A DNA stretch of 37,492 nt from Acidobacteriaceae bacterium (GTDB lineage: Bacteria > Acidobacteriota > Terriglobia > Terriglobales > Acidobacteriaceae): assembly GCA_025360645.1 (NCBI GenBank), contig JANYBT010000004.1, positions 1 through 37,492 of the forward strand, read 5' to 3'. The notes under the pieces are model-generated. The model was not told the origin of the DNA, did not search any database, and saw nothing but the letters and a program-made list of their open reading frames with translations. Of the stretch, positions 33,313 through 37,492 are shown in pieces. The position numbers and the translations under genes were made by a program. Each line of letters begins with the position of its first letter. Position 1 is the first letter of the stretch.

Positions 33313-34386
33313 CTAAAGCGTGACGACGGCTTCTGTCCGCGGCAGCCCAGAACTTTGAGCGGCTGCAGGCATGGTGCGTCCGACGATGGCCGCGATCTGG
33401 CGTACTTGCGTCATCAAGTCCTCAAACTGCTGAGGATAGAGCGACTGCATGCCATCGGAAAGCGCCTGGCCCGGGCGATGGTGCACCTCGACCATCAAGC
33501 CATCGGCCCCGACTGCGGCTGCGGCACGGGCCAGCGGCGTGACCTTGCTGCGTTGGCCGGTGCCGTGGCTGGGATCGACCAGGATGGGCAAGTGGCTGAG
33601 CCGCTGCACCGCCGGGACCACCGCGAGATCCAGAGTGTTGCGGGTGTGATCGGAAAACGTCCGCACCCCGCGCTCGCACAGGATGACGTTGTGGTTGCCC
33701 TCGCTCATCAGGTACTCGGCAGCCATCAGGAATTCTTCCAGCGTGGCCGACATGCCGCGTTTCAGGAGCACTGGCTTGCGGGCACGACCGGCCCGCTTGA
33801 GTAGCGAAAAATTCTGCATGTTGCGCGCACCGATCTGGATGACGTCGGCGCACTCCTCGACCAGGTCGAGCGATTCGGTGTCCATGGCCTCAGTGACGAT
33901 GAGGAGGCCGAAGTGTCGGCGGACCTCGGCCAGGATGCGCAGGCCGTCTTCCCCCAGACCTTGAAACGAGTAAGGGGAAGTGCGGGGCTTGTAAGCGCCG
34001 CCGCGAAAGAACTGCACTCCGGCGCGTTGCACGCACTCAGCGATGGCGAAGGCTTGCTCGCGGCTCTCAATGGCGCAGGGACCGGCGATGACGGTGAACT
34101 CGCTGCCGCCGATGGTGGCGATGCTTCCGGGGAAGCTGATGACCGTATTCTCGCGCTTGGCGATGCGGCTGACCAGTTTGTAGGGCTTGGTGACGCGGAC
34201 CGTTTCCTGCACGCCGGGCATTTCTTCGAGCGCGCCGGACTCCACCTCACCCGTGTTGCCAGTGATGGCGATGGCAGTGTGCTTCGCGCCCGGGATGGGA
34301 TGGGCGCGGTAGCCGAGCGACTCGATTTTCTGGCAGACGGCGCGGATTTGTTCTTCAGAAGCGCGCGGCTGCATGACCACCAGCAT
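33313..34386 (-). CDS. aroF: 3-deoxy-7-phosphoheptulonate synthase (DAHP synthase, class I-beta)
   Basis: Joins phosphoenolpyruvate and erythrose 4-phosphate in the first step of the shikimate pathway. An N-terminal ferredoxin-like (ACT-like) regulatory domain ([20 protein letters not shown]...) precedes the TIM barrel. Family segments are [70 protein letters not shown] and the late [12 protein letters not shown], with [14 protein letters not shown]. These identify the I-beta/KDO8P-synthase-like form. Length is 357 aa. ATG at 34386 has AGGA about 8 nt upstream. Confidence 0.93.
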   Translation of the reverse strand: MLVVMQPRASEEQIRAVCQKIESLGYRAHPIPGAKHTAIAITGNTGEVESGALEEMPGVQETVRVTKPYKLVSRIAKRENTVISFPGSIATIGGSEFTVIAGPCAIESREQAFAIAECVQRAGVQFFRGGAYKPRTSPYSFQGLGEDGLRILAEVRRHFGLLIVTEAMDTESLDLVEECADVIQIGARNMQNFSLLKRAGRARKPVLLKRGMSATLEEFLMAAEYLMSEGNHNVILCERGVRTFSDHTRNTLDLAVVPAVQRLSHLPILVDPSHGTGQRSKVTPLARAAAAVGADGLMVEVHHRPGQALSDGMQSLYPQQFEDLMTQVRQIAAIVGRTMPAAAQSSGLPRTEAVVTL

Positions 34387-34487
34387 GGTGAATGTCCTGA
34401 AGAACAAGTTTAGCGTTCGGTGGGGAATGGGGCAAACCCGGGCAGCCTGTGGCTTGACGACTCGGGGGTGACGCCACCGTTTCGCCG

Positions 34488-37187
34488 CTAGTTCTTGAGA
34501 CCAGCCTGCCAGTTGGCGATCACAGTGATTTCCTGACCGTTCACTTCGGGGGGAGTGTTGATGATGATTTTTTTCCCGTCGCCTGCTACATCGATGGGAG
34601 AGAACTGGTAGGCGCCGGTCTCGGCCGCCGTCTTGAATAAGAGGCGGGTCTTGCCGATCACGAAGTCATTCCCCTTCGCTTCCACCTCGGTCTCCATCAC
34701 GCTGCTGAAATCTGCCGTCAGATAAACAATGGCCTTTCCGTCTTTGCGCCACATCGGGTTCAAGCCGGAGGAAGAGGAAAGCTGTTTGGGACTGCCCGGT
34801 CCGGGGAAGGGGACCACGAAAACCTGCTGCGGCCCGGCCACCCGGGAACCGAACGCCACCCAACGGCCGTCGGGAGAGAAGCGGCCCGCGTTGTCGTAGA
34901 GAGGGGATTGCACCACTGGCAGGGGCTTGGCCTCGCCGTGCAAAGGAAGCGCCATCAAAGCCCCTCGCACGGCGCCGTTCGCGGTCAGCCCTTCCACTTG
35001 ACCGTAGAGCAGGTATTGCCCATCGGGAGACCAGTCCATGACGAATTTGTCCAACGGCGATTGCAGCAGGACCTCTTCGCTTTGCGAGCTGCCCGATGGC
35101 TTCTTGAAAATGTCCACAACTCCGTTCTGACGGTTGGAGGAAAAGGCCAGAAATTTTCCGTCGGGTGACCAGACCGGCATGGTGTTAATAAAGGATCCGA
35201 AGGTCAACTGCGATTTGGTATTTTGTTTCAAATCGAAGACCCACAAATCCGAGCCGTTCTGCACCATCTCCACCGCCAGCTGCCGCCCGTCGGGAGACAA
35301 GCGCAAGGTTTTGTAATCTCCCGGCTCGCCCACCGTACTAAGCTGACGCCCGCTGCTGTCGAACCACCGCAACTGATTCTTGGAGTTCGCGCTGCCCGGA
35401 GCAAATGCCAGAATGCCGTTTTGCGATACCGTGAAAACGCTGTGCCACCACCCAGCATCTGTTTTCACGTTCTCGGCCACTGTGTGCGCTTCCCCCGTGA
35501 GCTGCAAGCGGCGAAGGTCGAAGGGCTGGGCCATCAGGGTCGATTCGCGAACATAGAGCAAATATCCGTTGGCATAAGCGGCGTCGGAATGCAGCCGCAA
35601 AACAAGCTTGTTTTCCTTGCCATCAAGCGAGGCCGCGTAGACCCCGTCGCGCCCACGGCCGATGTCCGGGTGCGACGCGGCAAAATATAAAAAGTGTTTG
35701 CCATCGGGCAGGAAATAGGGCCAGCGATGAGTCGTGTCCCGGGTCGACGGGTCTATCATGCTGACCGGCACCGGAGTGCCGCCCGTCGCCGGCACGCTGT
35801 AGATCCCGCCATTGACAAAAGGGGTAAACAAGATCACGCCATCCTGGTTCCAGCTACCTCCGCGTGCGACCTCCACCTGGCACAGGTTGAGAATGGGTCC
35901 GCCGGAAGCATCCACCCGGCGCAATTGCTTGTTGGCGAAGAACCCCAGCGACTGGCTGTCGGGGGACCAAAAAGGATTCGAGGCGCCATCGGACCCCGCC
36001 AGGGCCTGGGCATTGAGTGCATCGAGAGCACGCACCCAGAGACGCGTCTGGCCGGATTCATCGCTGGCGACGAAAGCGATGCGATGCCCATCGGGCGAGA
36101 TCGCGATCCTTCCGGGAGCATCCACGGTGGCATGAAAAGAATTCTTCTCAGGAGCCCGAACCGTCCAGCGGACGCGATTGGGGAAACTGGCCGTCGGCGC
36201 GAAATATGTTCGCGTGACCAAGAAAGTCGCGGCCGCGATCACCGCCATCGCACCCAGCCAGTACCACGGTACCGCCCGGCTGCGCTGGGGACTGTTGGGC
36301 ACGGCAAGCGCATTCAGCGCACTGGAGGAGCCCGAACCAATCCATTTCAGCTCACTCGCCAGGTCGCTGGCGCTCTGCCAGCGTTCGTCCGGATCCTTCG
36401 CCAGACACTTGGCCACGACGCGCTCCAGCGCCACCGGTGTGATGGGCTGCAATTGAGTGATGGGCGGAGGCTCGGTGGTCAAAATCGCCGCGATCAAACT
36501 TGCCCGGCTTTTCCCGGTGAAGGCGAGCTTGCCCGTCGCCATCTCGTAGATCACTTCGCCCAGTTGAAAAATGTCAGTGCGCGCATCCGCCTCTTTCCCC
36601 TCCAGCTGTTCGGGCGCCATGTACTGAAACGTGCCCACGATCATGCCCTGGCTGGTCAGTTTCGCATGCTCCGCAGTCATTTCGGTGAGAGCGTCGGGCA
36701 GCGGCGACCGTCCCGAAGCCTTGGCCAGGCCAAAGTCCATCAGCTTGGCCCCACTCTTGGTCAGCATGATGTTCGCCGGCTTCAGGTCGCGATGCGTGAT
36801 CCCCAGCTTGTGCGCTTTGCCCAACCCGTCCGCCACCTGTGCCGCATAGCGCAGCGTCTGCTCCGGCGGCAACGGACCCTTGCGCAGGCGCTGCTCCAGG
36901 GTTTCGCCCTCCAGGTATTCCATGACCAGAAAATCAACGCCGTCCTGATGGCCAATGTCGTGCAGGGTGCAGATGTGGGGATGCGAGAGTTTGGAAACCG
37001 CTTTGGCTTCGCGCTCCAGTCGCTGCTTCAGCTCAGGGTCGGACGAAAGATGTGCAGGCAGCACCTTGATCGCAACCGTTCGCTCCAGGCGAGTATCGAG
37101 GGCGCGATACACTTCGCCCATGCCGCCCGCGCCCAACGGCGCAAGAATTTCATAAGGACCGAGTTTGGTACCGAGGGCGAGTGGCAT
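34488..37187 (-). CDS. Membrane Ser/Thr protein kinase with PD40 propeller
   Basis: 899 aa. Residues 12-280 are a Hanks-type kinase: P-loop [13 protein letters not shown]-binding K41, catalytic loop [10 protein letters not shown] with D134, and DFGLAK with D151. A single transmembrane segment ([17 protein letters not shown]) near residue 310-325 is followed by a TolB/PD40-type propeller (repeats such as [62 protein letters not shown]). The propeller should lie in the periplasm and sense a ligand or envelope state, with the kinase in the cytosol. The architecture is common in Acidobacteria. ATG at 37187 was chosen for the family-like N-terminus. It is divergent from leuS. Confidence 0.92.
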   Translation of the reverse strand: MPLALGTKLGPYEILAPLGAGGMGEVYRALDTRLERTVAIKVLPAHLSSDPELKQRLEREAKAVSKLSHPHICTLHDIGHQDGVDFLVMEYLEGETLEQRLRKGPLPPEQTLRYAAQVADGLGKAHKLGITHRDLKPANIMLTKSGAKLMDFGLAKASGRSPLPDALTEMTAEHAKLTSQGMIVGTFQYMAPEQLEGKEADARTDIFQLGEVIYEMATGKLAFTGKSRASLIAAILTTEPPPITQLQPITPVALERVVAKCLAKDPDERWQSASDLASELKWIGSGSSSALNALAVPNSPQRSRAVPWYWLGAMAVIAAATFLVTRTYFAPTASFPNRVRWTVRAPEKNSFHATVDAPGRIAISPDGHRIAFVASDESGQTRLWVRALDALNAQALAGSDGASNPFWSPDSQSLGFFANKQLRRVDASGGPILNLCQVEVARGGSWNQDGVILFTPFVNGGIYSVPATGGTPVPVSMIDPSTRDTTHRWPYFLPDGKHFLYFAASHPDIGRGRDGVYAASLDGKENKLVLRLHSDAAYANGYLLYVRESTLMAQPFDLRRLQLTGEAHTVAENVKTDAGWWHSVFTVSQNGILAFAPGSANSKNQLRWFDSSGRQLSTVGEPGDYKTLRLSPDGRQLAVEMVQNGSDLWVFDLKQNTKSQLTFGSFINTMPVWSPDGKFLAFSSNRQNGVVDIFKKPSGSSQSEEVLLQSPLDKFVMDWSPDGQYLLYGQVEGLTANGAVRGALMALPLHGEAKPLPVVQSPLYDNAGRFSPDGRWVAFGSRVAGPQQVFVVPFPGPGSPKQLSSSSGLNPMWRKDGKAIVYLTADFSSVMETEVEAKGNDFVIGKTRLLFKTAAETGAYQFSPIDVAGDGKKIIINTPPEVNGQEITVIANWQAGLKN

Positions 37188-37218
37188 CCGTGAGCGCAAT
37201 TATAGCTGGTGCATCGGG

Positions 37219-37248
37219 TTGCAGAGGAGTGGTCCTTCCCGTTGTAAA
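37219..37248 (+). promoter_or_regulatory. Candidate leuS promoter
   Basis: TTGCAG (37219-37224), an 18-bp spacer and TGTAAA (37243-37248) stand about 35 bp before the leuS start, in the short gap between the divergent kinase and leuS genes. It is a weak match to the sigma-70 consensus. Confidence 0.35.
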
Positions 37249-37283
37249 ATCAAAGACTATTCGTTATCGCGCCATCCTTGCCT

Positions 37284-37492
37284 ATGCCACTGGAAGACCA
37301 ATCTATCCCCATCCCCCTCGACGACCGCTACGATCCGCAGCGGGTCGAGAACAAGTGGGCCGAACGCTGGCAGAGCGACGCCTCGCTCTACGCCGCTGAA
37401 CCGAACTCCACCAAGCCCAAGTACTACGTGCTGGAAATGCTGCCCTATCCCTCAGGCGCGCTGCACATGGGGCATGTGCGCAACTACGCCAT
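37284..37492 (+). CDS. leuS: Leucyl-tRNA synthetase, N-terminal fragment
   Basis: Class I aminoacyl-tRNA synthetase that charges tRNA-Leu. Only the first 69 codons are in the window; the gene runs off the right edge. The N-terminus MPLEDQSIPIPLDDRYDPQR is followed by VENKWAERWQSD, and the ATP-binding HIGH-type motif appears in MLPYPSGALHMGHVRNY, the exact form used by bacterial LeuRS. ATG at 37284 is the first in-frame start. It is transcribed away from the Ser/Thr kinase gene. Confidence 0.95.
   Translation, partial: MPLEDQSIPIPLDDRYDPQRVENKWAERWQSDASLYAAEPNSTKPKYYVLEMLPYPSGALHMGHVRNYA

Noticed and set aside
35694-37193. Long plus-strand frame across the kinase gene
   Set aside because: Antisense shadow; the minus strand encodes a complete Hanks kinase with PD40 repeats.

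Overview
The window looks like a chromosomal stretch of a GC-rich, free-living member of the Acidobacteriota (Terriglobia/Koribacter-like). This is inferred from the mix of families: a Ser/Thr kinase fused to a PD40 propeller, GloVer-repeat and SYLF exported proteins, secreted glycosidases, a GT4-GH130 pair, and many short membrane proteins. No phage or plasmid backbone and no CRISPR array is visible.

Layout. (1) 1-5559, minus strand: the start of uppS lies downstream of a complete hoxEFUYH operon for a group 3d NAD(H)-linked bidirectional [NiFe] hydrogenase. The operon has a CRP/FNR-like palindrome at about -42 of a candidate promoter. No maturation genes are present. (2) 6323-12553, minus: a secreted propeller-like protein, a Big2 lipoprotein with a hydrolase-like domain, and a large exported GH38 alpha-mannosidase. 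A relic of an NHL-repeat gene lies between the first two. (3) 12944-16387, plus: a GT4 glycosyltransferase with a C-terminal helical domain, then a GH130 mannoside phosphorylase/hydrolase. (4) 16467-24492, mostly minus: a run of small envelope or stress-type genes (DUF3309, OmpA/coiled-coil, Thivi_2564-type, SYLF, zinc ribbon, lmo0937-type, a Gln-rich exported protein, further short membrane proteins, a CRP/FNR regulator and a small zinc-finger protein). It contains a frameshifted response-regulator relic and several unusual palindromes. (5) 24609-26703: a 2 kb segment bounded by an intact tRNA-Asn and a 53-bp copy of its 3' half. It carries a short GloVer-repeat protein and a peroxiredoxin-like gene. 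(6) 26793-37492: housekeeping and other genes, namely M1 aminopeptidase, hutI, a His-rich hypothetical, a YncE-like propeller, a DUF5678-like/retropepsin-like pair, DAHP synthase, a Ser/Thr kinase and the start of leuS.

The most striking observation is the peroxiredoxin-like gene (26002-26553, minus). Its reading frame is intact except for one in-frame TGA, which falls exactly where the catalytic cysteine of the W-C-P-F-C motif should be. A 6-bp stem with a 4-nt loop carrying G at its second position starts 10 nt after the TGA, as expected for a bacterial SECIS element. I read it as a selenocysteine-containing (UxxC) peroxiredoxin-like protein. The sel genes are not in the window, so this remains a prediction, and a nonsense mutation is the alternative.
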